Shown piece by piece: positions 1 through 7,070 of a DNA stretch of 14,215 nt. The first letter of the stretch is position 1. Each line of letters begins with the position of its first letter. The position numbers and the translations under genes were made by a program. Under the pieces are notes generated by a model. The model saw only the letters and a program-made list of their open reading frames with translations, had not been told where the DNA came from and ran no database searches. This DNA is from JAHIGH01 sp964564035 (GTDB taxonomy: Bacteria; Patescibacteriota; Microgenomatia; Levybacterales; UBA12049), in NCBI GenBank assembly GCA_964564035.1, contig CAZLZN010000029.1:1-14215 (forward strand), read 5' to 3'.

Positions 1-176
1 TCCATGATAAATGCGATATGTGATAGGTCTTTCATAATAATTTAAGCTAATTGTCGTATATCATCATTAAAATTTATTGCATTATCAATATTGAATGCAA
101 AACTAAAATTGCAAAGTGCAAAACTTAATTCAAAACTCAAAATTTATAATTTTAATTATTAGGCTTGTGTTAGACT
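1..176. other. AT-rich non-coding stretch downstream of the polyprenyl synthase
   Basis: No convincing ORF or RNA gene is visible. It is AT-rich, with short A/T-tract repeats at about 95-165 resembling the other spacers in this window. An imperfect hairpin at 78-99 (TGCATT pairing with AATGCA) lies past the stop of the minus-strand gene and could act in termination, but there is no clean T-run on that strand. Confidence 0.4.
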
Positions 177-1205
177 TCATTTAACGAGAAAATCTGTCAT
201 TTCGGCGAGCAGGGCTTGATAAGTTTCGTTTTTGGTTATTGACGGAATTAGTTTTTTTGCCTGAGAGATCCAGTCATTTATTTCATTTTGCGTTTTATTA
301 AATGCTCCCGAGTCAACAAATATTTTTTTAATTTGCTCGATACCTTTTTGATCTATGTCTTGTTTTCCATACAGAGCATTAAGAGCTTTCTTATGTTCAG
401 ACGCTGCATTCTCGAGAGCATAATAAAAAAGCAGCGTATGCTTACCCTCCCTGATGTCGCCGCCGGGCTCCTTGCCTAGCTTATCGCGGTCGGAAAAAGT
501 GTCATTGAGATCGTCCTTGATTTGAAATGCTATCCCCAGCTTTAGTCCATATTTTTTTATCAAATTAAGCAGCTCTTCATCAGCGCCTCCGAGTATCGCG
601 CCGATCATCAATGGGGACGCAATCGTATAATAAGCTGTTTTTAATCTGTTTACCGCATTTATATCTTGTAGTGAAATCTTTATATCTTTGCTTATCGATA
701 GCTCAACATCCAATAGTTCACCTATTCCGGTTTTGAGCATTGTGTCACTAAATAAGTTAGTTGCTTTATTGATATAACCGCTTGGAAAATTGGCCGCCGT
801 AATAATTTTAAAAGCCAGGAAGAATCCGATGTCGCCTAAGCACAAAGACCTTGAAATACCATCATGTCCTCCGCCCAACGCATGATGAAGAGACGGTCTG
901 CCGCGCCGCAAACTGCTTTTGTCTATTATGTCATCGTGAGCGAGAATTGAAGTTTGGAAGATTTCGAAAGCCGCACCGATTTTGTAGATATCAGTATTAC
1001 CCGGTGCTCCGGTCAGGTCAAAACCTAAGGCCGCCAGCGCGCCCCTGATTCTCTTACCGCCATTACAGGCCGAAATAAATGCTTCTGTGTCTTGTTTTAA
1101 CAAAGAAGTATCGCGTTCAACTTCTTTACTCCATTGTTGTAATATATTATTTATTTCCTTGTTAATTTGGCTGGCAGTTTTTTGAATATATTCCGGGAAG
1201 TGCAT
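177..1205 (-). CDS. Polyprenyl diphosphate synthase (GGPP/farnesyl synthase family)
   Basis: Trans-isoprenyl diphosphate synthase: condenses isopentenyl diphosphate with an allylic diphosphate to extend a linear prenyl chain in the cytosol. The sequence shows the family motifs in order: GGKRIRG (49-55), first Asp-rich motif DDIID (91-95) followed by RRGRPS, GE(L)LD region (163-166), second Asp-rich motif DDLND (231-235), and GK...D...GKHTL (243-258). Length (342 aa) fits the family. The residues just upstream of DDIID are small or aliphatic (S at -5, I at -4) rather than the aromatic pair typical of farnesyl-limited enzymes, so a C20 or longer product is plausible; this is inference. It lies 82 bases downstream of cysS on the same strand and may be co-transcribed. 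There is no Shine-Dalgarno; a GATAAT box five bases before the ATG hints at a separate leaderless start, without a good -35. It ends with TGA. Confidence 0.9.
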   Translation of the reverse strand: MHFPEYIQKTASQINKEINNILQQWSKEVERDTSLLKQDTEAFISACNGGKRIRGALAALGFDLTGAPGNTDIYKIGAAFEIFQTSILAHDDIIDKSSLRRGRPSLHHALGGGHDGISRSLCLGDIGFFLAFKIITAANFPSGYINKATNLFSDTMLKTGIGELLDVELSISKDIKISLQDINAVNRLKTAYYTIASPLMIGAILGGADEELLNLIKKYGLKLGIAFQIKDDLNDTFSDRDKLGKEPGGDIREGKHTLLFYYALENAASEHKKALNALYGKQDIDQKGIEQIKKIFVDSGAFNKTQNEINDWISQAKKLIPSITKNETYQALLAEMTDFLVK

Positions 1206-1287
1206 ATTAAATTATCTAATTTACCTAATTGATCTAATTTCTAAATTATTTATTAAATTTAAATTATTAAGAATCTAAAAGTAAAAA

Positions 1288-2718
1288 TTAGGAATTTATT
1301 TTTTTGACTATAGCTCCTTTTTCGTTGTCTTCTACCGTGTAACCCAAAATGTTTATTTGCTTGCGCAGCCTGTCGGCGTCGTTGAACCTTCTGTTTTTTC
1401 TAAAGTGTTCGCGCTCCTTCACCAATAGCCTTACCTCTTGAGGAATAATTTGTTTTGTGTCTGTAATTTTGGCGGCGGCTTCCCGTAAACCGAGCCCCAA
1501 TACTTCGTCAAGCCTATAAACAACTGCAGCTTTGGATTCCGGGGTATTGTCCGATTTAATGATTTCCCAAATCACCGATAAGGCTTTGGACATATTTAGA
1601 TCATCGTTTACCGCTTCGTAAAACTTTTGTTCGTATTCAGGCAGAGCCCCGGCAGGATCCCCATACCCTGCTAGTGATTTGGACAGGTTGTTGAAGCCGT
1701 TTTGGGCGGCTTCAAGCGCCGCAAAAGTGAAATTCATCTCCTGTCTATAGTGAGTCTGTAAAAACAAATATCTGAGCGCCATGGGGCTAAATCCCTGTTT
1801 TTCCAAATCGTATATAGTATATATATTTCCGAGGCTTTTACTCATTTTCTGACCTGCCACCAGCATAAAAGCAGTGTGCACCCAGTAATTTACAAATTTT
1901 TTTCCGGTTGCTGCCTCGCTTTGCGCGATTTCGTTCGGGTGATGGATCTCCTTGTGATCTATTCCGCCTGTGTGAATGTCTATGTGCTCGCCTAGATATT
2001 TCATGCTCATCGCGGAACACTCCAAATGCCAACCCGGAAATCCGACCCCCCACGGACTGTCCCACTCCATTTGACGCTGCAAAGCAGCGTCACCCTGAGC
2101 TTGTGGAAGGGGGCCATGCGTAAATGAAAATTTCCACAGCGCGAAATCGCGGGGATTTTTCTTCTCCGAATTAATCTCGACTCTTGCACCGGCTTTTATT
2201 TCGTCAAGAGATGAAAGTTGGCCGTAATTTTTGAATTTTGAAGTGTCAAAATAGACTCCGTCGTTGGTCAGATAAGTAAATCCTTTTTTTTGAAGTTTTT
2301 CGATCAGATTAATCTGCTCGATAATGTGATCCGTTGCTTTTGGCATGCCGGAGGGCTCGATCATGTTGAGTGCTTTTGAATCTCTCAGAAATGACTCCGT
2401 ATAAAAATCGGCAACTTCGCGTGCTGTTTTGCCCTCTCGAGATGCTGTTTTCTCGATCTTGTCTTCGCCGGTATCGGCTCCGCCTATATCATCATTGGTG
2501 AGATGGCCTACGTCTGTTATATTCATGACGTAGTTTACAGTGTAATTATTGTGCTTGAGAGCGCGAACGAGAAGGTCCGCAGTTAGAAACGAGCGAAAAT
2601 TGCCAATGTGGGCAAATTGGTAGACTGTCGGTCCGCAGGCATACAGTTTCACTTCTGATGCTTGGATGGGCTTAAATGTCTCCACTCTGCGTGTTAGTGA
2701 ATTGTAGAGTCTTAGCAT
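1288..2718 (-). CDS. cysS: Cysteinyl-tRNA synthetase
   Basis: Class I aminoacyl-tRNA synthetase charging tRNA-Cys. Visible: HIGN (37-40), KMSKS (291-295), and the four expected zinc ligands C28, C234, H259 and E263, with the same 25- and 4-residue spacing as the E. coli enzyme. The block DFALWKFS ... RQMEWDSPWG ... FPGWHLECSAMSMKYLG is typical of CPR-like CysRS. Length is 476 aa against 461 in E. coli. Part of the excess is an odd segment at residues 199-213, encoded by a palindromic repeat (2073-2113) that appears inserted in frame between DFALWK and the SPWG loop. The C-terminal DALR/anticodon region is present. The start ATG (2716-2718) is supported by a promoter whose predicted transcript begins about 2 nt upstream, giving a near-leaderless mRNA; no Shine-Dalgarno is seen. 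Confidence 0.97.
   Translation of the reverse strand: MLRLYNSLTRRVETFKPIQASEVKLYACGPTVYQFAHIGNFRSFLTADLLVRALKHNNYTVNYVMNITDVGHLTNDDIGGADTGEDKIEKTASREGKTAREVADFYTESFLRDSKALNMIEPSGMPKATDHIIEQINLIEKLQKKGFTYLTNDGVYFDTSKFKNYGQLSSLDEIKAGARVEINSEKKNPRDFALWKFSFTHGPLPQAQGDAALQRQMEWDSPWGVGFPGWHLECSAMSMKYLGEHIDIHTGGIDHKEIHHPNEIAQSEAATGKKFVNYWVHTAFMLVAGQKMSKSLGNIYTIYDLEKQGFSPMALRYLFLQTHYRQEMNFTFAALEAAQNGFNNLSKSLAGYGDPAGALPEYEQKFYEAVNDDLNMSKALSVIWEIIKSDNTPESKAAVVYRLDEVLGLGLREAAAKITDTKQIIPQEVRLLVKEREHFRKNRRFNDADRLRKQINILGYTVEDNEKGAIVKKINS
2073..2113. repeat. Palindromic repeat inserted in frame in cysS
   Basis: A perfect hairpin GACGCTGC-AAA-GCAGCGTC (2073-2091) is followed at once by a CCCTGAGCTTGTGGAAGGG module (2093-2111). 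That module closely resembles the dispersed element that reads as HPELVEG in shadow frames of many bacterial genomes. The plus-strand reading here gives HPELVEGG. On the cysS strand it stays open and encodes roughly GPLPQAQGDAAL. The hairpin is directly visible; membership of a dispersed family is from general knowledge of such repeats. Confidence 0.7.
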
Positions 2719-2726
2719 ATGTAAGC

Positions 2727-2755
2727 ATTATAGCTTGAGTACGGGAGAATTACAA
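2727..2755 (-). promoter_or_regulatory. cysS promoter, near-leaderless
   Basis: On the minus strand, TTGTAA (2755-2750), a 17-base spacer and a perfect TATAAT (2732-2727). The predicted start of transcription is near 2720, two bases before the cysS ATG, so there is no room for a Shine-Dalgarno. Confidence 0.65.
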
Positions 2756-2892
2756 AGGCTGCGGATTTATTAATAACTTAATTTTTATAGTGCTTACTTT
2801 TTATCACCCGGAATTATTTCATCACATTATTTGCGTAGATAAAATTTGTGGTGGTTCTATTGGGGTAGCGTTCTAAAATCTTAATCTTGATA

Positions 2893-2901
2893 TGATATAA
2901 T
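2893..2901 (+). promoter_or_regulatory. Extended -10 promoter for the 150-aa gene
   Basis: TGaTATAAT: an extended -10 (TG at 2893-2894, TATAAT at 2896-2901) with no good -35. The predicted start is about 2908, giving a leader of about 6 nt before the ATG at 2914. No ribosome binding site is present. Confidence 0.55.
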
Positions 2902-2913
2902 AACCTATGTATT

Positions 2914-3366
2914 ATGGAGAGAAATAAAGATAGGATATTTGATAAGGAGAAAGAAGTATTGGCCGGCGGGATCAGGAAGGTATATGACGATGCCAGGGCA
3001 TATTTCGATCCAAAAAAACCACCGGCAGGATGGTCTGTTAGGGATAATATACTTATTATTGGAGCTTCAATTGCCTTAGATACAACAGCTGAACCGAGAA
3101 AAAAAATTGAGGTGAGTTTTACCGACGGAGATGATGAATCTTGCGGGATTGGCATTTGGTCTCCAAAAAGGTTTCAGGAAGAAACTTATTTAGTAGTTTA
3201 TGAAGCGGGCATTGATACAAAGGGCGAAACATCTGCACAACGAACATTACTACAGTGGCAATTTGAAGAAGTATATTATCCAATTTCTACAATTTCCGGT
3301 AAAGCTGCATTAACTGGCATGAAGCAAGAGCTTGACTACATAAAAAGAGTAAATAAAAAATCTTAA
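2914..3366 (+). CDS. Hypothetical protein, 150 aa
   Basis: I do not recognise a family. The protein is soluble in appearance, mixed-charge, with no signal peptide, membrane segment or cysteine cluster (one Cys). The N-terminal 30 residues look helical (MERNKDRIFDKEKEVLAGG), followed by a PKKPPAGW turn (38-45) and a likely beta-rich middle (DNILIIGASIAL, KKIEVSFTDGDD, CGIGIWSP, TYLVVYEAG). Coding is supported by its length against shadow frames, an extended -10 TATAAT placed just upstream, and a stop that ends 2 bases from the convergent PRTase gene with no overlap. The start is chosen as the first ATG after that promoter; an ATG seven bases earlier is out of frame and stops after six codons. 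Function unknown. Confidence 0.7.
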   Translation: MERNKDRIFDKEKEVLAGGIRKVYDDARAYFDPKKPPAGWSVRDNILIIGASIALDTTAEPRKKIEVSFTDGDDESCGIGIWSPKRFQEETYLVVYEAGIDTKGETSAQRTLLQWQFEEVYYPISTISGKAALTGMKQELDYIKRVNKKS

Positions 3367-3368
3367 GC

Positions 3369-4337
3369 CTAGCATGTTGGATTTGAGACAGAAATAATTT
3401 TACCGCCAGGCTTTACCAGTTCGCGTATTTTTTTTGCCGACTCATGAATCGTTGCGCCCGACCCTACCGCGTCGTCAATAATCAATATATTTTTAACTTT
3501 TTCCGGTGACTTTCTCATATCGATAAAAATAGTCTGTCCGGCATTTTCTATCCTCTCCTGAAGTTTATTCAGAGATTTTTGCGATACGATAACATCTCCG
3601 GAATAAGCTTTTATCAACAATATTTCAGGCAAATTTATCTTGAGGCGGTTCTTAAGCTCGGTCATAAGCTGAATTTTACGCTTGATACTCGGGGGAATAA
3701 AGCAAATAGTATCTATGGAATAATCTTTAATTATATTTTCTATAATGGGTTTTATTTGCTGTATAATGGAGTCGATAATTTGAGTATTTTGACTTGTTTT
3801 TGCATACAAGACGAGCTGTCCAAGTTTTGTTTTGCCAAATTTTTCTATACTATAAAAATCTTTGTAATAAAGCTTATCAACGCCGTAATCTTCAAATGTA
3901 GCGCACTCTTTTGCGTTGGTCGCGTCTATCCAGCCGGCTGGGGAAATAAAACTATCAGCTTCTGTCCTTACCTTTATATACTCTTTGACCAGAGGCATCA
4001 AATATTTTTCCTGGCCGTTAGATTTTGCCCACCGGGTGAAGCCTGATGTACCTTGCATAAATTCACCACCAGGGCTTACATATACATAATTTTCGTTAAT
4101 GAAATTTGCAATTTTCGCAGGAATGTCATGATCAATAGCTATCGCCTTTTCTTTGATTATATAAAAAACAACAGGAGGCGTACCTGCTTTTGAAATTTCT
4201 CCTTTTCTAAGCAATTTGTTGAGCTGTCTATGTATCGCGGCTTGAGTAATGCCTATCTCGCGTACCAGATCAGCCGCTCTCGCCTGCTTGTTCGAGCGTA
4301 TGTAGCTCAAAATTTTTCTCGATGTATCGGTAGTCAT
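3369..4337 (-). CDS. Winged-helix regulator fused to a phosphoribosyltransferase domain
   Basis: N-terminal winged helix-turn-helix (about residues 5-62: RKILSYIRSN..., then ITQAAIHRQLNKLLRKGEI as recognition helix and wing), a middle region of unknown fold (about 80-200), and a C-terminal type I phosphoribosyltransferase. The PRPP loop is clear at 284-296 (ILIIDDAVGSGAT). FIPPSIKRKIQ (213-223) and SQKSL..LQERIENA (252-266) resemble ComF-type PRTases. The arrangement recalls Bacillus PurR, a PRTase-fold repressor that senses PRPP, so a PRPP-responsive transcription factor is the best inference; an enzymatic role cannot be excluded. The chain stops at KIISVSNPTC, soon after the expected final strand, and may be shortened at the C-terminus. 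Its promoter lies in a TAGTA-rich repeat region that could be its own operator. The predicted mRNA is leaderless. Confidence 0.8.
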   Translation of the reverse strand: MTTDTSRKILSYIRSNKQARAADLVREIGITQAAIHRQLNKLLRKGEISKAGTPPVVFYIIKEKAIAIDHDIPAKIANFINENYVYVSPGGEFMQGTSGFTRWAKSNGQEKYLMPLVKEYIKVRTEADSFISPAGWIDATNAKECATFEDYGVDKLYYKDFYSIEKFGKTKLGQLVLYAKTSQNTQIIDSIIQQIKPIIENIIKDYSIDTICFIPPSIKRKIQLMTELKNRLKINLPEILLIKAYSGDVIVSQKSLNKLQERIENAGQTIFIDMRKSPEKVKNILIIDDAVGSGATIHESAKKIRELVKPGGKIISVSNPTC

Positions 4338-4373
4338 AGTACACAGTACACTATGTACTATATACTATGTCAA
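4338..4373 (-). promoter_or_regulatory. Promoter and possible operator of the winged-helix/PRTase gene
   Basis: Minus strand: consensus TTGACA (4373-4368), 17-base spacer, TGTACT (4350-4345, 4/6 match to TATAAT). The predicted +1 is at 4338, one base before the ATG, i.e. leaderless. The same bases carry repeated half-sites: CATAGTACA at 4335-4343 against TGTACTATA at 4354-4362, and CATAGT / ACTATG at 4335-4340 and 4350-4355. Such repeats over the -10 and start site suit autoregulation by the encoded winged helix; the operator role is inference. Confidence 0.55.
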
Positions 4374-4437
4374 GAGGCGGACTGTGTTCAAAGGTGGTCA
4401 GGTTGTGTGAACTGCGGGGCTTTAATATGTGAAAACA

Positions 4438-5316
4438 TTATCGGTTGAGCGTAGGAGAATTAAAGTTTGATTTATTGCTTAGCTCATAAACCATTTCATT
4501 AGTAAAATTACTAATTATTTTAGAATTTTTGTTTCTATTTATTAACAAACCGAAGTTTCTGATGAAACTCATTGGAACATCTTGACGGTAAAGCTTTTTT
4601 TCTTTTAAGGGAACTTTTACCAAATTCTCAGGCACAAGAGCAACTCCACAGTTAAGCTGAGCAAGCTCCAGCATAAATTGAGTGCTTGTTGATTCGGCAT
4701 ATATTTTGGGTTTAATTCCGTGTTTGATGAAAACTTCATCTATCTGATCCCTTGTGTTAGAGCCTTTGTTGTAGAGAATAAAGGGGATTTTTTCAATTGG
4801 TTCAGAAAATACCCTGCCGGCGACGGGTACGAGCTCTTCTTCGAATACCCTGACGCATGTTATTTCTTTGGGATACGGTGAATTTCTCAGGACAAGTATC
4901 GCGATATCGATTATCCCAAGCTGAAGCTGAGTCAAGAGCTTTCCGGAATTATCTATGACAAATTCCAATGTAAAATCCTGGGAAGGCGTATTCTTTTGCA
5001 CAAATCCGGCCAGGCGCTGAGCGGCGTTATCAAACATGCCTATGGTAATCGCCGGTTTAAATGACTCGCGAAGCTTTGGATCTTTGGCCTTGTCCCATAA
5101 TTCTATAATCCGCTCCCCCATTGATTTCAGAGCTTTTCCATCCGGAGTCAGTTCCAGATATTTGCCTTTTTGGATAAACAGTTTGGCGCCGATTTCTTTC
5201 TCAAGTCTCTGAACCGACTGAGTCAGCGCGGACTGAGTTATAAAAACAAGTTTAGACGCGCGGGTAAGATTGCCCTCGTTGGCGACGATAATAAAACGGC
5301 GTAATTCTTCGATCAT
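4438..5316 (-). CDS. LysR-family transcriptional regulator
   Basis: Standard LTTR layout at normal length (292 aa). An N-terminal helix-turn-helix runs from about 1 to 60, with the recognition stretch NLTRASKLVFITQSALTQS (16-34) and QRLEKEIGAKLF. A linker helix follows, then a periplasmic-binding-type effector domain from about 89 to 275, with FILYNKGSNTRDQID and LNCGVALVPENLV as typical co-inducer-domain segments. It is divergent from ino1 with 170 bases between the starts, the classic LTTR geometry, so ino1 control is the likely role (inference). The intergenic space is mostly an AT-rich dispersed repeat, so no trustworthy T-N11-A box can be picked. No Shine-Dalgarno precedes the ATG. The effector is unknown. 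Confidence 0.9.
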   Translation of the reverse strand: MIEELRRFIIVANEGNLTRASKLVFITQSALTQSVQRLEKEIGAKLFIQKGKYLELTPDGKALKSMGERIIELWDKAKDPKLRESFKPAITIGMFDNAAQRLAGFVQKNTPSQDFTLEFVIDNSGKLLTQLQLGIIDIAILVLRNSPYPKEITCVRVFEEELVPVAGRVFSEPIEKIPFILYNKGSNTRDQIDEVFIKHGIKPKIYAESTSTQFMLELAQLNCGVALVPENLVKVPLKEKKLYRQDVPMSFIRNFGLLINRNKNSKIISNFTNEMVYELSNKSNFNSPTLNR

Positions 5317-5329
5317 TTGTTTAATTTTT

Positions 5330-5432
5330 AATTTTCAATTTAAAATTTGAAATAAAATTTGAATGTTTTAATTTTTAATTTTTAAATATTAAGATTTGTT
5401 TGAAAATTGAAAAATTCAAATTGTAAATTATT
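5330..5432. repeat. AT-rich palindromic dispersed repeat, copy 1
   Basis: This 103-base segment aligns end to end with 13268-13370 (also 103 bases), sharing blocks such as TTTAAAATTTGAAAT, TTTTTAAATATT and TTGAAAATTGAAAA. The two ends are imperfect inverted repeats of each other (AATTTTCAATTT-like at the left, its complement at the right). It fills the gap between lysR and ino1 and so must contain or overlap the lysR promoter. Confidence 0.75.
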
Positions 5433-5469
5433 CAATTAATTTTACTAATATATCATAAAATCCATTAAT

Positions 5470-5498
5470 TTTACAACTGGCACGGAATGTGTTTAAAT
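5470..5498 (+). promoter_or_regulatory. Candidate ino1 promoter
   Basis: TTTACA (5470-5475), 17-base spacer, TTAAAT (5493-5498, 4/6). The predicted +1 is 5505, exactly the first base of an in-frame GTG. If correct, ino1 is read from a leaderless GTG and the ATG at 5487 is promoter sequence. The match is moderate in AT-rich DNA, so this is tentative. Confidence 0.4.
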
Positions 5499-6641
5499 AT
5501 TCGGGTGGTTAATAAAATAAAGATTGCGATTGTCGGGGTCGGAAACTGCGCCTCATCACTCGTCCAGGGACTGGAGTACTACAAAAATGTAACCAACGGT
5601 AAACCTGTCGTCGGCCTCATGCACAATGATATCGGAGGGTACAAGATAAAAGATATCGAAGTTGTCGCAGCGTTTGACGTAAACAAAACTAAAGTGGGCA
5701 AGGATTTATCAGAAGCTATATATGCCTACCCGAACAATACCAAAGTATTCGCGAAAGTCGGGAAAACAGGCGTCAAAGTTCAAAACGCGGCTCTGCTGGA
5801 CGGCGTTGGCGAATATACGAAAGATGTGGTCGCGGTGAGTACGGAGAAAATTGCCGACCCGGTTGAAGTGTTGAAAAAAGCAAAAGCCCAAGTACTGGTC
5901 GCGTATCTTCCGGTGGGATCTCAAAAAGTCGTCGAATATTGGGCAAACGTATGTCTCAAGGCCAGAGTTGCGATGGTGAATTGTCTGCCTGTATTTATAG
6001 CATCCGATCCCACATGGGCCGCCCGATTCAGGGAGGCAAATGTGCCGATAATCGGAGATGATATCAAATCCCAGGTCGGCGCTACAATCGTACACAGGAC
6101 ACTTGCAAATCTGTTCATGGATCGCGGCATGCCGGTCGACAAAACCTATCAGCTCAATGTCGGGGGAAATACCGATTTTCAAAATATGCTGGAGCGCAAA
6201 AGGCTTACATCAAAGAAGATCTCCAAAACACGTTCGGTCACTTCGCAGGTTGAACTGCACAATGAATCAATAGCGGCTCAAGACGTACATATCGGTCCTA
6301 GTGATTTCGTACCATGGCTCAATGATAACAAGCTGGCTTTTATCAGGATCGAAAGCAGGCATTTTGGCGATGTGCCGATGCATATTGAGGTCAGGCTCTC
6401 GGTCGAAGATTCTCCAAATTCCGCAGGTATCGTAATTGACGCGGTCAGATGCGCGAGGCTTGCTCTCGACCGGGGAATAGGCGGACCACTTGAAGCTCCG
6501 AGTTCATATTTTATGAAATCTCCGCCCAAACAGTTTACGGATACCGAGGCAAAACAACAGGTTGAGGAGTTCATAAATGGTGACGCAAAACCTAAAGCTA
6601 AAACAGTTAAGGCCGCAAATAAATCTTCAGTGATAGCTTAG
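5487..6641 (+). CDS. ino1: Inositol-3-phosphate synthase (myo-inositol-1-phosphate synthase)
   Basis: NAD-dependent conversion of glucose-6-phosphate to L-myo-inositol-1-phosphate, the first step to inositol lipids and other inositol compounds. The protein closely follows the actinobacterial/archaeal-type short Ino1: Rossmann motif IVGVGNCASSLVQGLEYY (15-32), LPVGSQK (141-147), DDIKSQVGAT (191-200), NVGGNTDFQNM (224-234), SKKISKT (242-248), DVHIGPSDFVPWLND (266-280), DSPNSAGIVIDAVR (308-321), GIGGPL and MKSPPKQ (343-349). Length of 384 aa is near the 367 of the M. tuberculosis enzyme, plus a basic, low-complexity tail (from about 365). Start choice is open: the ATG at 5487 is the longest frame, but GTG at 5505 (giving MVNKIKIAIVGVG...) fits both the family N-terminus and a promoter that would make it leaderless. 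Divergent LysR regulator upstream; a CDP-alcohol phosphatidyltransferase is the next housekeeping gene downstream. Confidence 0.95.
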   Translation: MCLNIRVVNKIKIAIVGVGNCASSLVQGLEYYKNVTNGKPVVGLMHNDIGGYKIKDIEVVAAFDVNKTKVGKDLSEAIYAYPNNTKVFAKVGKTGVKVQNAALLDGVGEYTKDVVAVSTEKIADPVEVLKKAKAQVLVAYLPVGSQKVVEYWANVCLKARVAMVNCLPVFIASDPTWAARFREANVPIIGDDIKSQVGATIVHRTLANLFMDRGMPVDKTYQLNVGGNTDFQNMLERKRLTSKKISKTRSVTSQVELHNESIAAQDVHIGPSDFVPWLNDNKLAFIRIESRHFGDVPMHIEVRLSVEDSPNSAGIVIDAVRCARLALDRGIGGPLEAPSSYFMKSPPKQFTDTEAKQQVEEFINGDAKPKAKTVKAANKSSVIA

Positions 6642-6700
6642 TTAATCCCACTGTGTTTTTTATTTTCAATGATATGCATGCATAACTCAATACAACAATC

Positions 6701-6739
6701 AGTCATTTCGACCCAGCGAAGCGAAGGGAGAAATCTAGC
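6701..6739. repeat. Left hairpin repeat of the GIY-YIG cassette
   Basis: AGTCATTTCGA then CCC...GGG then AGAAATCTAGC. The TTTC/GAAA and CCC/GGG pairs can fold it, with a loop of AGCGAAGCGAA. It resembles the widespread TCATTTCGAGCGAAGCGAGAAAT-type dispersed hairpins. Confidence 0.65.
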
Positions 6740-6744
6740 GAAGC

Positions 6745-6759
6745 CCCGATTTAATCGGG
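6745..6759. terminator. Hairpin with the GIY-YIG stop codon in its loop
   Basis: CCCGAT (6745-6750), loop TTA (6751-6753), ATCGGG (6754-6759): a perfect 6-bp stem. The loop TTA is the complement of the TAA stop of the minus-strand GIY-YIG gene. There is no T-run, so a terminator role is only possible; it may equally be another copy of a dispersed CCCGATTTAATCGGG palindrome. Confidence 0.4.
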
Positions 6760-7050
6760 ACGAAGCGCATGCAAATCCTTGATTCCAGGGTTAAGGCTTT
6801 TTATTAAGGCAATTTTCTTTTCACGCCTAAAATCTTTTACCTTTTTCTCTGCTTGGATTGCTTCAGCGGGCGAATTGAGTTCTTCAAACCAAATTAGTTT
6901 ATAAAGCCTGTATCTGGATGAGAATGAATTTTTGATAAAACCTTGTTTATACTCATAGACTCTTCTTTCCAAATCAATGGTTATCCCTGTATAAAAAACA
7001 GAATTTGTAAAATTGGTAATGATATAAACATACCACATCTTTGCCGCCAT
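6751..7050 (-). CDS. Small GIY-YIG nuclease-domain protein
   Basis: A 99-aa single-domain GIY-YIG protein of the YhbQ/UPF0213-like group. The core is visible as YVYI (7-10), then FYTG (19-22, in place of YIG), DLERRVYEY with the conserved Arg (26-34), ELNSPAEAIQAEKKVKDFRREKKIALI containing the conserved Glu, and the typical end SLNPGIKDL. The last residues (LHALRPD) and the stop are encoded by repeat sequence, so the C-terminus is shaped by the flanking element. M5 is an alternative start (MWYVYI is the usual family beginning). A TACAAT box 7 bases before the first ATG would give a transcript starting 1 nt upstream of it, but it lacks a -35. The real substrate of these small proteins is not established here; close association with hairpin repeats suggests a mobile or repeat-processing role. 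Confidence 0.85.
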   Translation of the reverse strand: MAAKMWYVYIITNFTNSVFYTGITIDLERRVYEYKQGFIKNSFSSRYRLYKLIWFEELNSPAEAIQAEKKVKDFRREKKIALIKSLNPGIKDLHALRPD

Positions 7051-7070
7051 TAATATTATTGTACGCTGCC

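Noticed and set aside
2814..3155. Minus-strand frame of 113 codons opposite the 150-aa gene
   Set aside because: It overlaps the extended -10 promoter and coding region of the plus-strand gene and shows no motif or initiation signal.
5317..5486. T-N11-A LysR boxes between lysR and ino1
   Set aside because: The region is a dispersed AT-rich palindrome also present before dnaX, so inverted TTGAA/TTCAA pairs there are not specific evidence for LysR binding.
5709..6574. Minus-strand frames opposite ino1
   Set aside because: Shadows of a fully motif-supported ino1 gene.
6673..6684. Perfect 12-base palindrome TATGCATGCATA after ino1
   Set aside because: Too short and without a T-run or neighbouring half-site; no function can be argued.
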